A stretch of DNA of 64,000 bases from Strix aluco (taxonomy: Eukaryota; Chordata; Aves; Strigiformes; Strigidae). How positions within the stretch are numbered: the first letter of the stretch is position 1; every line of letters begins with the position of its first letter. The DNA lies in contig NC_133940.1 of assembly GCF_031877795.1 (NCBI RefSeq), forward strand, positions 8,743,985 to 8,807,984, given 5' to 3'. Under the pieces are notes generated by a model. That model was not told where the DNA came from. It was given only the letters and a program-made list of their open reading frames with translations, and did not search any database. The translations under genes were made by a program, and so were the position numbers. Of this stretch, positions 10,801 through 25,800 are shown piece after piece.

Positions 10801-13800
10801 ATCTGCTGGAGTTGCCAAACATGTACTCCAAAGCCAACGTTCATGCAAGTCATCGCCCTTTTAAATAGAAGGGGAGAACAATAGCCTGTGTCGATAGCTT
10901 TGGCCCCATGCTGTCTGAGGACAACAGCTGTGCATTATACCATTCACTACCTGCAGCTTTTCACCAAAGTTTCCTGGGTCGTATCTCTGTTGACATTGCT
11001 AGAGAGGCGCCTTGGTGAGCAGAGCCTGGGCTGAGCGGCTGGGTAACCTTCCTCTACGACTACACCTTTTCCAGGTTAATTTGTTCTTTAGTCTCTGCAC
11101 CTATAGAGACTGTTCTTCAGTCTCTACATGTCAAGATCCTCCCTCCTCATTCTTTACTTTGCTCTAGAGCTTTTTGGAAGTTGCCTTTGTGGAGGAGCTG
11201 GGAGGGTGGTGGAGACCTCTTGACGCTGGCCTGGTGTCTTCTCTGCAGCGCTGGCATGATCCAGCCCAAATAAAAGCAAACCCCAGCCCCTGTGATTGAT
11301 TCTCCAGCCAAGTGCAGTAGCCCAGCCTTATACAGCACCTCCAGGCCAAGCCTGTGGCTTTTCAGTGTGGTCAGGGTGGAGGTCAGAGCTGAAATTCAGG
11401 AAGAGTCTGGTCAATGGTGCCCTAAGGACATGGGCATAAGGTGTGTTAACTGTATCTCAAGGATAGTAAACAGCCTTTCCAGTTCCTGGTGCAGAGACTA
11501 AAAGCAGGGCATGACAACATAAAATATCTCTGAAAGAGGCTTCCAGTAGCATTTGGAGTAGTCTGGAGTTGGCAAAATTCATATTCCTGCTTTTCAGTCA
11601 CACTTTCCATCATCCTCTCTCACACTCCCCTCCTCCCTCGCCTCTTTTGACTCCTGGTGGAGGGCAGATCATGCTCATGCTAATGGTATCTGTTAGTATC
11701 TGACTGAAAATATATCTGTCTCTTCTGAGGTTTGCGCCATTATCTTGTTTACAAATGGCCAGTATGATCTCAGCATCTCAATAAACAGCAGCAGCAAAGA
11801 TGAAGATGAGTTAAGTAGTTAGCTGTCCCCTGCTTTCCATCACTAGTTCTGCCTGTTTTCTTTCTGTCCTTTCCAAAAATATTGGCACCATTTCTGGACT
11901 TTTCAGTTCTCTGCTTTGCAGGGAGAAGTTAAGCTGAAATAAAGTGTACTGTTCCCTTTTATGCAGAAGTAGATGTTGTCAGGTCAGAGATTATATCTTG
12001 GCTTTTCCAAGGGAAGACTAGAAATGAAAGAAACCTTTTCTACCATACCTAAGATGTGTTAACTCAGCAGCAAGCTCTGCCTTTATGTCTTAGGTCTTAT
12101 GTCTTAAACAGTCTTTCTACTAATCAAAACTGACTAGGCAAAACTAATTGGACTAAGTTGAAAGCTTGCTGACAAAACCCTTTAAGAGTAGGTGTGGTTG
12201 ATAGGTTCCGAAATGATCAGATATTGCAGCATGGATTGCAAGCTCTGCCTCTTCCGTGCTCATCCATGGGAGTTTCTGTAGGGAAGGCAGAAGTGTGGCG
12301 CGAGGACTTGCAGAAAAATGGATGTGCGGTGGGAAAAGGAAGGACTGGTTTGGTGGGAGGCTGTCAAGCTAATCTCTGCCTTCAAACAGGCAGCGCTGCC
12401 TGCTGAGAGCTATCATGGCCAGCAGTTAGAGCAAAGAGGAGCAGCAGGAGTCACAGCTCTGTGTTATTCTAGATGAGATGCAAGCTCGCAGCTCCCGCAG
12501 GTGATCTGCTTGCATTCCTTGCTGTGATACATCTGGGTGCCCGGGGTGCAGAGTGGTGCCTTTCTGCATGTGCCAGCTGTGCCCTTGCACAGCACCCTGT
12601 GTTTTAAGGGTTCAACAAACCCAGCCTGTTGCAAGGTGCCCTCTTTCAGGGCACTTCTCGCCCAGGTTAGGAGTGGACTGAACATCTAGGCATATGCAGT
12701 GGTCTTCTGGTCCTTCAGAGACGCACCAGCTTTATCCTCCCAGGAAAACAGAGAACTCGTTGGGCAATGTTCTTCCTGACAGATGCTTACCAGCCAATTC
12801 TTAATGACCCAAGACCTCACTGGGAAATTCAGAGGGCTCTGCTTTCAGGAGGACAGCTGCAGTGAACAAAACATTCCCAGCCTGGACTAGATTGGCATTG
12901 AAAGGTGAGGTGATGCTGTCTGCCACCACCTAGCTAAGTCCTTCTAAAAGGCAAGTCAGGACAGAGGAGCTGGGAACTGACTTGAGGGAAGACCTTAGGT
13001 GGGGAAAGTAGGGTTTGCCATGCAAGGCAATGAGGGAGTAAAACTGCCTAATTAGGACGATAGACTAATTAGCTAATGAGAGAAGCCTTCCCAGTGTGGA
13101 TGTACCATTGGAAGCCATTAATTAAAAGTCTTGCTAAATTCCAGGCTAGACAAAGCCTTTGAGATTAGTGTGGGAGCAAGAAGTAACCACTGGATGAACA
13201 CCAGCATCGTGTCCCTTAGCAGACACACAGCCTTCTCCGCCTTCTCCATGGAGTCTTTAAAATAATAAATTTGCTTTGGAATAAGTTATACAGATATGGG
13301 AACAGAGCAGCTGGGCAAGCAACAACCAGGGCTTACAAGGAGCTAGACTGTTTCAGCCTTCCTGTGGCAGCATCTGTTCTTCCTTACTGGTATTTCCACT
13401 GCAGTTCTCATTTATTTATTTTTTGAGACAAATTTCTCCCAGGAGAGGCTGGATTTCTTCTGATTGATCGTTAGCTTTACAAAAACAGTTACTGCTGCTG
13501 GACTGTTCCCATTGCTTTGATGAACCAGTCTTTCACAGTTTTTTCCTACCTTTGAAAGTGATTCTTTTGCCCATTTGCAACAAATGTGGAAAGATACCCA
13601 CTTTTCCTCCCATGTGGAATGAAGACAAATGATCAAACACTGGCACTTTTTTCCTCGAATGTGATCCTGGTTTGTAACCAACCCTTCTATTTTCCTCTCT
13701 GCTGTTTTAAAACGAGTTTCAATTCCTAGCAATCAACAAAACTGTGCTATGAAGAGGTGACTCAGATGGCAAGCTGTGATCCCTTTTCCACCTCCTGTAG

Positions 13801-16800
13801 TGTTCATAACGTGTGCAGAAGCTTCTCCTGTGAGGGTGCTGGTGAATGGCATGCCACCACTGCCCTGGCTCCCGCAGAGGTGGCATGAGTGTGTCAGGCC
13901 TCTGCTCTCACTGATTTATGGTAGATGCTACTTTATAATGGACCCCTCCCCAGTAGATTTTACTCTATGGTTTAATATGCACGTGCGACACCCAGTCAAT
14001 GGGCGTGTGCCAATGTATGTGTCTCACTGGTGAGGTTTGCTTGTGAGGTTTTAAAGGTTTGTACTCACAGAAGATAAAAGTTGGCAGAGAGGTGGCTGGC
14101 ATGAAGGTAGTTTTGGTGTTAAGGGAAGGGTGGTTGTGCTGCAAAGTTGTTGTGCACTGTGGTCCTGTATTTGTTGCCATATGGCTGTAGGGCTTGGGGC
14201 ATAGCCCTGCGTTGTAAGGGTCCTTACTGCAAAGCTGGAGAGTTGCTGGGCCAAGCAACAGCTTGCTTAGCCACAAGCTGTTCTTCAGTGTGGTAAAATC
14301 CCCCCCAACTGGGGCAGAAGGATACAGCACATCAGTGAAGAGAGATTGCTGAGCAGCGCTTTGTCTGGTTTAGCTTTCTGCCATGAACATCTAAGGCAAG
14401 TTCATTTTGAAATAGAAGCTGACTGGTTATTCTGCACTGTGTCACCCAAGAAAAGCACTTCTTTTCTTAAAGAAGAAGAGACAGAGAAGCCAATTCCTGC
14501 AAAGCGTTAATTTTGTGCGTGTCCTTCCACACACCTTTGCTTCTCTAATTCTGCTGAGACTGCTCTTTCACCGGGGAAACCAGGGAGGGAGGGGAAAGGT
14601 GCTGTGTTTGGGGCACCTAAATGTGTTTGGTTGCTGACTGCAGGATGAGGATGCCAGTGCGGACAGGCGCCTGGCAGTGTATTGCACTTCTGTCTTTGGA
14701 AATCCAGCAGCCCTTTTTGTTCTGATGAGTCTGTTTTAACTCTTGGACTTTCCCCAAAGCGGGGTTCTTAGTGTGGGCTGAATCCTTTTTAAAGTAATTG
14801 GGTGGAATTTGAATTGGCAGCCCACTAAAGACTGTAAGTAACTGGTGGTGCAGCTGCATTTGGGGCATCCTGGCTGCAGCACCGCTAGCAGAGCATAAAT
14901 GTGTTCCCCTTGGCATTAGAGGAACAGATGGTTTCCTGTGGGTCTTGAGTGTGAGCGTTGGCATTTTAATTCTAATAATTCTAATAACAGTGCAATTAGA
15001 GTGGGTGCTGGTCCCAGGACACATTCATCCCTGCTGTGCACTGGTCTTGCAGCGAGGAGATGGTCCTGGCCACGCGTGCTGCGGGAAGGGGCCCGGGGAG
15101 GCTGCTGTGCCGGTGCTGCGTGCAGGGCTGGCTGCCCCACGGCCCCAGCTGAAGGCTGGAGCGTTGCTGGGCTGGAGTGCTGATGTATGAGCTGCCACAC
15201 TGATGGGGACCGCAGAGCCTGGCACATCGCTGTCGGGAACAAAAGGCGATGCACGCACCGTGTGTGATGCCCGTGTATAGGGTATTGAGCACCCGTCCTG
15301 TTGTCCTGCTACGCTGTGCGTTCCTGGTGGGGAGGAGAGTCGGGGGAAAACAGCATGGATTCAGGAGAGAGAATGACTCTCTCCCTTCTGGGCATCCTAG
15401 AGCTCAAAATACTTGAATATCTCTGCTGTAACGGGAAGATAGATACTTTGCAATCATGCTAAAAAGATACAGCATAAAAGACTTCTGATTTGGCACCCTT
15501 TGTCCTTCTGAGTGGTGCCGACTTTAAAGCAGGTGAGGTATCTGCTGGAGTGGCCTTGAAGTGGCACAGGAATAGCAACAGGGGAAACTGGAGTTGAAAT
15601 TCCCTGCAAAGTTGGTAAAAGGACAGCCTGAAACTGAAATGTTATTCAGCTGCAAAAGAGATGAAAGTAGTTTCTGCTTGAATACAGTCCCTTTCTTATA
15701 CATCCGGCCGTGATCTTTGTGGCTATGTATTTGTCAAAAATGGTTTTCAATTACCTGTTGTGGAGGGTGTGAGTAGATAGAAAGCTCTTGTGCTGGCTTT
15801 CTGGGCATCTGGGAATAAAACCCAATGCTGCTGATATCCCTGCCACCAAACTGGGCCTGGCAGCTTTTATTCTTATCCTTCACACTTGGGAAAGTAAGAC
15901 AGAAGATTTGATTTCTTTAGCATGGTGACGAGCTGTGGACTGTAACAGCAACATCCTTTCCAGGGGACTGCTGCTGGACGAATACGTTTCAGACCCACTC
16001 TGTACTCCTTTCTCTGTCCGAGACAAGGAGATTTAGAGCTGTGGTACCTGGAAGAAACTAAGATGTGTTTGTGTCCATCCCATCGTCAGGTTTACTTTAT
16101 TTCTGTCAGAAATGCCTAGTTTGCATTTTAACAGATGCACTAGGGATAAAGCTTTTTCCTCTTGAGTACTGTTGGTTGTAGGATGTGAGACCTATAGATC
16201 AGCTGCCTGTGGAGCTGTAGTTCCACCCGCATTGTATTAGTTTCTCTGCCTTATTCCTTCTCCCCCGTTTTAAAATTATTTTGCTTTTAAGTGCTTTTCC
16301 AAGCTGTAGAAAGCTACTGACATTCAGAAATTCTCAAACTCCACCACAGAGAACACAATTCTTCTGCATTCTCTATCGGCAAGTGTTTTATAATTCATTA
16401 TTCTAGTAACGCTGAAGTTTTCAAACATTTCTGGGTTGCTTAAATACATTGTCTGTGAATTCAGAATGTACATGTCTGAGAACACACCAGATCTCTTCCT
16501 CACACCTCTTGTATTTCCCTGTCTTCCTCACAATCATGCTGTATTAATTCTTTCAGTGATTAACAGTGTCTGCCTAGAATTGTGTTGGGAGTATCTTAAG
16601 AAGTAAGAAGCCAGTTAAAATTCAAAGCAGCACACGGCAATCTTGACGTGGAACTTGAAAGTGCTGCAAAATTATGCCTAAAGAGATCAAGCACTTCTGT
16701 TTTAAAAGCTGCTCTGTCCTTTTCCCTTCCCTTCCCTCTGAGCAGTAAAAGATCTGCGTTAAAACAGTCGATGAGCAACAAAATATATCTATATGTATCT

Positions 16801-19800
16801 ATATGTAAGCAGCAAAAAGAGAAATAGAGCAAATTATTCCGTGAAGCAGCTTGGAGCCTTCTAACATCAGATCTGTGTTCTGAATCATTATGCAGAAAAA
16901 ACCCCTTTGCCATGTGAATGGATTCGGATAGGCTTTAAAAGGAAAGGGTGACATGAAGTCTGGTGCTTGGGTTTGCCTTGTGATGAGGACACTGTCTTTT
17001 GGAGTCACCTCTACTGCCATCCTCTCAGTCCCCCCTTTCCTGTGATGCTCCCTTGGAAGTGGACCAAGACAGTTTCACACTGGGAAGCGATGTAAAGCCA
17101 ATGAACAAGGTTTCATGGCATGGAAAATATTTGCTCTCTTCTGACAGTCTTTTCCTTCCTTTTCCTTAATCTCTGAACATCTCCATGCATAATCTCTCCT
17201 ATAATTATAACCACATTAGAACCAACAGTGTGGTACCTAGTAATTACTTTATTAATTCATATTTATTCGTTGCTATGACTTTCATTCTCTTACATTAAAA
17301 ACCAGATTTTTACTTGCCATTGTTCGAAGTCAAGAATGTAGCATGTATTTAAAAAACACACACAAAACCAACCTTTTTTTTCTGTTTGGGGAAAAAAGAA
17401 TCCCAACCACAACCCATGTTCAAGACTTCCCAAGTGTCTAAGCAAAAGTAGTGATTGTTTTTAAGAAGTTAAACTTGTGGAGTTTTAACTGAGAACTACA
17501 CAACCTTTTCAGGTCATTGTGGAAAAGAAAGATCACCATGGTGTGTGTGTCCAATTTGCAGTCCAGCTCTGGGACATCTGTTTTGCAAAGCTGCACCTGG
17601 GGAGGTTTAGGTGGCTGGGAAGGTGCAACACGAGTGACTTTGCACTGCGTCCTTCCCCTGCCCCTCTGCTCGTCCCGTGTGCTCAGGCTGCGGGCAGGGG
17701 CTGTGCCTGACCTGCTGGAATGGAGCCTGTGTGCTGAGCTCCAGCACTGCTGTGACCGGGCACTCGTACACCACCACCATCAGTGACTCACATGCTTTGC
17801 CATCTCACCAAAAGTTGCAACTTCTACTAAAAAAAGAATCGTTTTATCAGTGACTCTGGCAGCCCAAGGATTTGTATGAACAGCTTCCTTAAAGGCTAAA
17901 GGGACCAACCAAGGATGAGTGTTTTACACTGTTGTTCTGAGAGGATGGAGAGGAGCCTTCAAAGCTGGCTTGTGCTGGCAGACACAGCCAGCCAAGATGT
18001 TTGAGCTGAACAGCGGACTTTTTGCATGCTAATTGATATCCAGATATTGAAATGTGCTGGTTAAAGAAAAACAAATTATTGCATCCGTAGTATACCAATG
18101 CATCATTCTAGCTCATGGCTTTATCTAATTCAACTTTTGATTTAGATTCTAATTTTTCACACCGTTCAGAAAACGTCGCTGAACAAGGAGCAGGAAAGAC
18201 TGTGGAAAGCTGAGCAGTTGTTGGCTCTAGCAGCCCAGTCCTCTGCAATCTTATTCCTCATCTAATTAGCAAAGCAAGACAACTAGAGGGTAGCATTTTG
18301 TATAAACTCAGAGATGCAACCCACCGTCTTGCAGGGTTGTGCAGAGCAGGTTGTAAATCAGGCAATGCCTCTTAACTTACACACGGCTTCATCTCCTGCT
18401 CCGAGTAGACAAAAGGAGTGTAATAGGGAGCAGGTATTACTCGTGCCAACTTTACACATACTTGGCTATGAATCTCCTTTTAGGAACGTTTCCTTCTCCA
18501 AAGAGCCAAATAAGAACTGTCATCCTGAAAAAGACTGATTAAGAAACTGCAACATGGAAATATTAGGAGAGGGAAGAGCATGTGGCCCTTATAAATGGCT
18601 GTAGCAACTGTGGAGAACAAACCAACTGGACTTGACTCCTGGAGATATCTTTAAAAATTCAAATGTGAAGTAACCCAAGAGGAGCTGGTTGTACATCTGT
18701 GTACATCATTGATGATGTCGTTTGGTTTTGCTCACTTTCAAGCTAAAACTTTGGGGGAGTTTCAGTAAGAAAAGTACATTGTAATTACACAGTGGTTAAA
18801 AAGGTATAATTTCTTGTCAGAAGTGTATCTGGCCAAATTGTAAAGGCTTTTTTCTCTTCTTCCATGGCTAGTTTTGTTTAAGACCTGCTTTGCAACAAAG
18901 CTGGTAAAGCCAGGCTTTTTTACTTCAGAAAGAGGAGGAAGGTACTGAAGGTTAATCGGCAAGGCTGGAGGTATTTTATTAACACCACCATGGGGGAAGC
19001 CTGATTCTGATTTATTTGCAGAAATTTCACAATTTGTCAGTGCTTCTGTCAGGCTTCCTCTTGACTTTCAAATGACTGGATATTAGGATCGGTCCAAGTA
19101 GAAAGCTTTGTTTGAATGTGAACTTCACCAGAGATTACCTGTGAACTTTCTTGAGATCCTAATGCACCCATGGAAATGTTAAGTGTTTAGAAGAAACCAG
19201 TAATTACTGATCAGTGTAGTTAGTGTTTTAATTCACATATCCGTTCTAAATAGAACTTTTCCAAAAGCTTCTGTCTAAATTTAAATGGACTGTTTATAGC
19301 AACCAGCCAGTAATACAATATACTGAGCAAAATGTGCTGAGCATATGAAACAAGCAGGGTTATTAAGCCACAAATAAATCATTGGTTCAGATCAGTTTGC
19401 ACTAACGATAGTGCCAATTTAAAGAAAATGTACCATGTAATTCAAAGTGTTTCAGAATTAATAATAATAATTACATTCTTAATCACCAGGAGGCAATGTT
19501 TCTTTCCCTTGCAGCCGAGGAAACTTTAGTAATGTAGGATTTATACTTCTCTAGATGTAAACCTCTAATTTCTCCATAGCAATCATATCAGACATGTGCC
19601 ATTGTATGGGATTATTCCCCTATGCTGAATGGGGAAAGACAAAAAAAGATTACAAATTTGGCCTCGTATATTGTTTTAGGAAGAGAATGGCCCCGACTCT
19701 TAATTTTTCTTCTATGGGGAATTGTTATGTCCAGATTTGGGTTTTGGTGCTTGGAATTGGAACAAAAAGTCAAAATTGCCTGCAGACTGAAGAAGGTTGA

Positions 19801-22800
19801 TTCCAGCTTGTCAAAACACTGAAAGATGAAAACATGTAAATGTGCATATAGGGTAAAACTGAATATTTGCATACAGTTAAATTGAGATGAAGTAAGCTGA
19901 AACATGTTTACCTATCAAGCTAATTCATTTAGTCATTTGCTGCTAAAAACTCTGTGCAAATATCAGCATGTTTCCCATGAAGATTTTGGATTTTGGTGCA
20001 GCAATGTTTTCTTTACTTGAAGAACACTGCCTTTGAAAACACGTGTTCCTAACAGCCCTGCACAGTTGGAAAAGGACCTGGGCCTCTGGGTATTCAGCCC
20101 CCAGCCCTGCCCGTAGGGTCGCAGCTCCTTCAGCCGGTGGGCAGCCATGCCTGGGGGATGCAAAGCTCACCTGTGGGAGGAGTGGCCAGCTGGGTTTTGG
20201 CAGGAGACACAGAGGTGACGTGTTTTTCTTGTATAATGTCTCGTACAATGAATCATTCTATAAATTGTGCAGGCTTTACTTTAGACAAGAAGGACATCTC
20301 ATCTGGGTAACCACATTGTCTCCAAGTATGGGTGGCTTCTTCCACCAGTTGTGCTGTTTGTCACCTGTGGGAGCCTCGTGCCCAGTGCAGCTCACCCAGA
20401 GAGCACAGTTATGGCTCTCCTGGAGATCGCTGAGCTAACCGGGAAGTTAGGCTTAAATGATGCAGGAGGAGACTTGTAGAGATCTGTCAGATTTATAAGC
20501 ATGCATTCTCTCTGAATACATCCTACATCTTTTCTGGCCACCGTTCAAGCGAGGGCTCCTATAGCATCAGCTCGTGCCAGGCACAGCACCTTCCCTCCCT
20601 GCCTACCTAGGCTCAGCCACTGCTTTCTGGCTTATTTTCTTCTCCAGGTAGATAGCTTGTTAAGTGAAAGCTTTGTGTCTCAACTGTCTTGTAAGATTTT
20701 CTTACAGGTCCACTGTAGTAGTGTTTAAAAATGAACTCTCTTATTAGAAAAGCTGCTATGTTTTATTAATATTATATATGACTCTAGTGTGCCTGTCTGT
20801 GTGTCAGGGAGGAGCCTTCCCTCAGGGGATAATTATCTCCCTGTTGCCCACTATGGTTTCCTTGAACTTTTCTGAGGCAGCTCCTTCTGGCAGCTGTTGG
20901 CAGTGGGACACAGGACCAAGTGACCCTCAGGTCTGCTTTGATGTGGCTGTTCTCATGCTGAGGGCGTTCATCATTCCTTTGATCTCCATGGGGTGTGAGT
21001 GTGTGCCCACAGCAATATCAGGTGTGCCAGCACACTTGCTTTTTCTTGTCTTTTGCTGAAAAGTAGAAGCAAGCACCAAGGGAGTGGGGTAGAAATGAGA
21101 AGAGGAATGGTAAGGACATGAAGGATTCCCTAGGCTGTGGGATGTAGATTTATGGGTGTCCTAATAGGACTCATGTTTGCAAATGTTTTTCTGCTTTTCC
21201 TAGTGAGCAGCAGTAGTTCAATTCTGTTCTCTTTAAGAGAATGATCATTTATACTTTCAGCATGGATGCTATTTCCAATTTTCCACATCCTTTCAGTGCC
21301 TCAACAATTTCTTGTGAAGATAAAGTGCATTTGTCTTTTTTTTTTTTTTTTTTCCCAGCTGAGGTTGTGTGATGTCCTCCATTAAGGCCTCTGGGACTGT
21401 GTATCTCTGGGAAATGAGTGTAAATAGGTAATCATCTGCATGATATTGTATGCCAGAGTTGCAATCTGTGTAATTATCTAAAAGACTGCACACCCTGTGA
21501 GCTACAGAGTTGAAGAAATTTGTGGTTCCTAACCTAGACTTTATCTAATATTTACTTTTGTGGGTAATTCACATTATGTCATTCAGGTTTCCAAAATACA
21601 TCCCCAGAGTACTGGTAAGTTCTGAATTCTGTTTTGCCTTCTATTAAGGATTGGAAGAGTTCTCAGATGATTTGTAATGAACATTAATCATAATTATAGG
21701 GATGTCATTTTCTGAGCTTTTGAATTTGTGTCCTCTCAGTGTTTGTGTGATTGTTGCAGCAGCTGCAAATATTGATGTAAACACAAGACCACATACATCC
21801 ACGGAAAGAACTCTGTAAATGATCAGAAGACTGCTGCACACTGAAGTAGGGCTTTCCTTCCCTGCACTTTAAATAGCGTTACCAGAACCGTTACCTTCCC
21901 AACATGTTTTCACTGTTCTTCATAATACAGAGAAGAGTCAGCTTTGTCTTCCTTTATAACAAAACCCTGTACATGGATAATAATCCCACTAAATCCTGAT
22001 ATCATATTTTTAAACCATTTGCACATTGCAGGAGAATGTATAAGTGAGGGAGGGTAAATATTTAGAGAAGAAACCTCTCATAGCCTGAAGATAGGGGGTG
22101 TATGATATGGATGCACCATCCATGAACATGTAGTATGCACCATGGTGAGGTAAGGCACAAAACGTCTTTCTCATCATGTGCCCAAAGGCACTGGACCTGA
22201 CACTTCCAAGAAACAGCAAACTTGGGTTTGTTTTCAGAGGGCTTGTTTCCACACAGTCTCTAGCATGCTACCCTGGCTCAGGGCTGCGTGTTGTGAACAA
22301 AGCATTTTAATTTCCAGCTTTGCTTATGGGGAAATGAAGCAGCATGTTTTAAGACCTGCTACTTCTCCTTGCAGAGGTCACACTGATTCAGTGAGAACTG
22401 GCTTTGGCTTCCTATGATATGGCAATCTGAGGGGAAAAAAAAAAATCTGTGAATCCTGGCTTAAATGGATAATGTGAAATGCAGATGTGTCATTCTGCCT
22501 TGCCCTGATGTCCACAGGGGCAGGACTGAGCCTCCTGCTGCTGCTGACATGGGTCTTGCATTGTTCCTTGAAAGTGTCAAAAGTGGAAAGCAAGCTGCAC
22601 ATTTTGGGTCCCCAGAGGGAGGGTGCAGTGCCCTGACCCCCTGGCTTCCCCAGGGTTCCTTCCATCTTTGTTCCCTTCCTCACGCACAGCCTGTCTCCTG
22701 CTTTTGCTCTTCCTTCAGTGCAATCCTATATGCAAACAACTGGGAGAGAAATGGGAGGAGGTATTGTTTTCCTTCTTTCAGCTCTGCAGGCTGAAGCCAT

Positions 22801-25800
22801 CCCAGGAGGGCAGGAGCACCGTGCTCCTGCTGTCATGTCCATCATAGAATGAATTTGAGGGTGGCTTCTGAATTTAAAATGAACTAGCAGCAGTTCTAAG
22901 CATCGTCCTGCATGTCCTGCTCTTGCTCCTGATTTTTCTCTATTCGTTGAACTCAACCTCATGTTAGAGAGGGAATTGTCAGGAAGGCAGTACAGTAGGA
23001 GGGGACACTTTACTCATCAGCTCCCATTGCTTTCATCTGTGCATCCTAGCAGTAGTTTTCCTCAGGCTTTTTCTCACTTGAAACCCTTATGTCATCTTGT
23101 TATTCTTGAACGTGTTTCCTCCTGCCCTACTTCATCTCCCAAGAATGAAAAAGTTAAAAGTCAACATTAAGGGTTTTACAGATAACTGCTTATTTTTACT
23201 ATTTCCTGCAGGCAGAGCTCAAAGGTTGAGAAGAAAGATGCACCAAACTGCAGTTGTGCCTCAGAGAGCTTCCTTCTTCATGGAGCATTCAGGCTCCAGC
23301 CAATTCTTTAGCCAAATTTTCTTTCTCAGCCTGCATTTCAGAATATGACCAGTTAATACTGAAGGAATATATGGCCTTCAGTTCTTACTCTTAGGTTGGC
23401 TTTCAACCCTGTGAGACTTCTGAAATGTTGAGATACAGGTGTTTATGGGTTTCCTTCCAGGGAGTGGGCAATGGCAGGACTGCACGTCCTCCAATGAGTG
23501 CAAGATGGTAATGTTTTACAGTAGAAACCCTTGTTGGTGAAAAGTGAAGTCATCCATTTCCTAGATTAGTTTTGCAAAAAACAATTATTTTGTGTTATGG
23601 GGAAGCATAAAATAGTGGTTTTGACATCTTCAGAAAAGAAGGTTTCCATGTAAAACTTTCTTGGAAAAAAACCCACTTCAGTTTTATCAAGAAAGTAAAA
23701 GAGCTTGAAATCACAGGGAAATATTCTGTTCCCATTTTGTTCATTCAGAAATTTCTTCTTGGTTGATGCACTGGAAGTTAAATTTTCTGAAGTACTGAAG
23801 AACAAATTGCGTTGTAGCAGGAGCCAAACACTCTTGTTCCAAACAAAAGGTTGTTTGTACAACCTGTGTAGCGGTGTGTGCCGAGCAGCCAGAAAGCGTG
23901 AGAGAAAAGAGCAGCGAGAATCCAGACACGACAGTTTGCCAATCTTCCCATCTTCCAGTTTTTTAATTACAAAGTTTCTCTTGTTTCTTGGATGGAATAA
24001 CACACATCCAGAGCCAACAAGCAGTCGGCCTTCAGTGGCCTGATAAATTGTTCTTAATTTCTGGAATAGGTTCATTTTATTGAAGTAAGGGAAGGCGAAA
24101 AGAGCAGGCTTTTCGGGGCACTGCCAAATAAGAAGATTAAATCAGCATCAAATCCATTAGTGAACTGATTTATCTATGTTGGCTAACATCATTTCAACCT
24201 CTTTGTCTTGCCTTTTTTTTTTCCTTCCTTGGGTGGCAACCCACAATCTCGCTGCTGTATTGCAGCACTACATGGTTGTTGCTCTGCTTAAAACTAGGTT
24301 TACTGCCCTCTAAACATTTTTTAAGCAGATTTAATTTTTTCATGGTAACTTTTTCTTCTGCGAATGTGCCATTTCTTTGAAAACTCATGGGACTTGATTT
24401 CTGGGAATATGCAGTCTTAGTTGTTGTAGGCTACTGCAGAACATGCCTGCAACGAAGAAGTTGCCTGTATTAATTGCCATGTGTATGTGTCCATTACTAT
24501 TCAGTATCAGCTTTGAGATTCCCTTCAGGAGACCTGTTCCTCACCTCCATTGTGGGCCTGCTTGTAGTTGTCTTGCCAGTCTTTGTTTTCCTCATTTTAG
24601 TTTCCTCCTGATTGGAGGACTGGAGCCTCACGGTCAGGTTCTGGTATCAGTTGAAGTCTAACCTGTGTCAGAGACTTTCTCCACCTGTGGGATATTTATA
24701 AGGTGTCTGTCTTTTGTGGATTCTTTCCTAATTTCCTGGTCTTGGATTTTGCAAATTCTACCAAGAAACATGTATGCCAGCTATTATCCCCGCCTTTGTT
24801 AGTCTTGCTGAAGCAGTCAGCACTTCAGGGAAAAGTCTTGGTTTAGAGGAGACTTCTGCTAATAACTCCTTGCCCACAATGAGATATTCAGTTTTCCTCT
24901 TCTAGGCTGAGACATGAAAGATGAGTTAGTTTGACTTGAAGCCAGCAGCAACCTCTCAACAGTATTGTGATGCTACCTCTGGTTTTCTTGGTGTTTAGCA
25001 TCATTTGTACAGAAGAGAAGTAAAATGTTGCACATCACAATGAAGCTAGTTTTCCTATAGGCTGGTTCTGCATTGGGTGAGTATGAACTTGACTGAAACT
25101 CGTCCCAGTCTGTGGTTTTGTAACTGAATTACCCCGTTTCCTGGAAAACCTGAGGTCACCTGATACCTTTTTTAATGAGTGCAGTCACTCACAATACCCC
25201 TGCTTTGCTGGGGACCAGTTTCCATTGTGTAGAAACTGGTTTTTTTCAAATGAGTCATCCAGTCTTCTATAAAATGTGAATGAAGTTGGTCTTCAGGAAC
25301 AAAAATTACTGAGGAAAAACAGGCAGTGTGATCAGACACTTCATTTCTCCAGGAAACTGGGCTGAAAAACGGAGATGAGCAGCACTGATATTCTGAGGTT
25401 TACACCTATGAGGGAAAAGTCTATTCATGTCCAGCTGTTGTTGGTAGGTCCTTTTACTGTGAAAGCCATCTTCCTGTGTTGGGAATATTTGTAACTTATG
25501 GTTTATATAGTCATGATGTAGCAGCAACTTCAGGTCTACCTCAACACAGGGACTTTTGGGGGACTGTCAGGGTGGTTGTGTGGAGGTTCAGGATGGTTTA
25601 GCTCCTTGAGCCCCTGAGAACAGCTTCTTGGTGTCTGGAGTCTCCAAGGCATGCATCCTTGTTCTTGATATTTACCTGTCTCCTGAGGAGAAAGGCGACA
25701 GCCCTGGTTTATGTGATTCTGTGATTACCAGAATTGACTCGCTAGAAGCTGATATTGTTGTAAATGCTGCCATTATCCCAAAGCAGCCTCTGCATATGCT

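Noticed and set aside
23566..24075. Minus-strand open frame of 169 codons in the intron
   Set aside because: No ATG-plus-splice structure or family motif; composition like surrounding intron.
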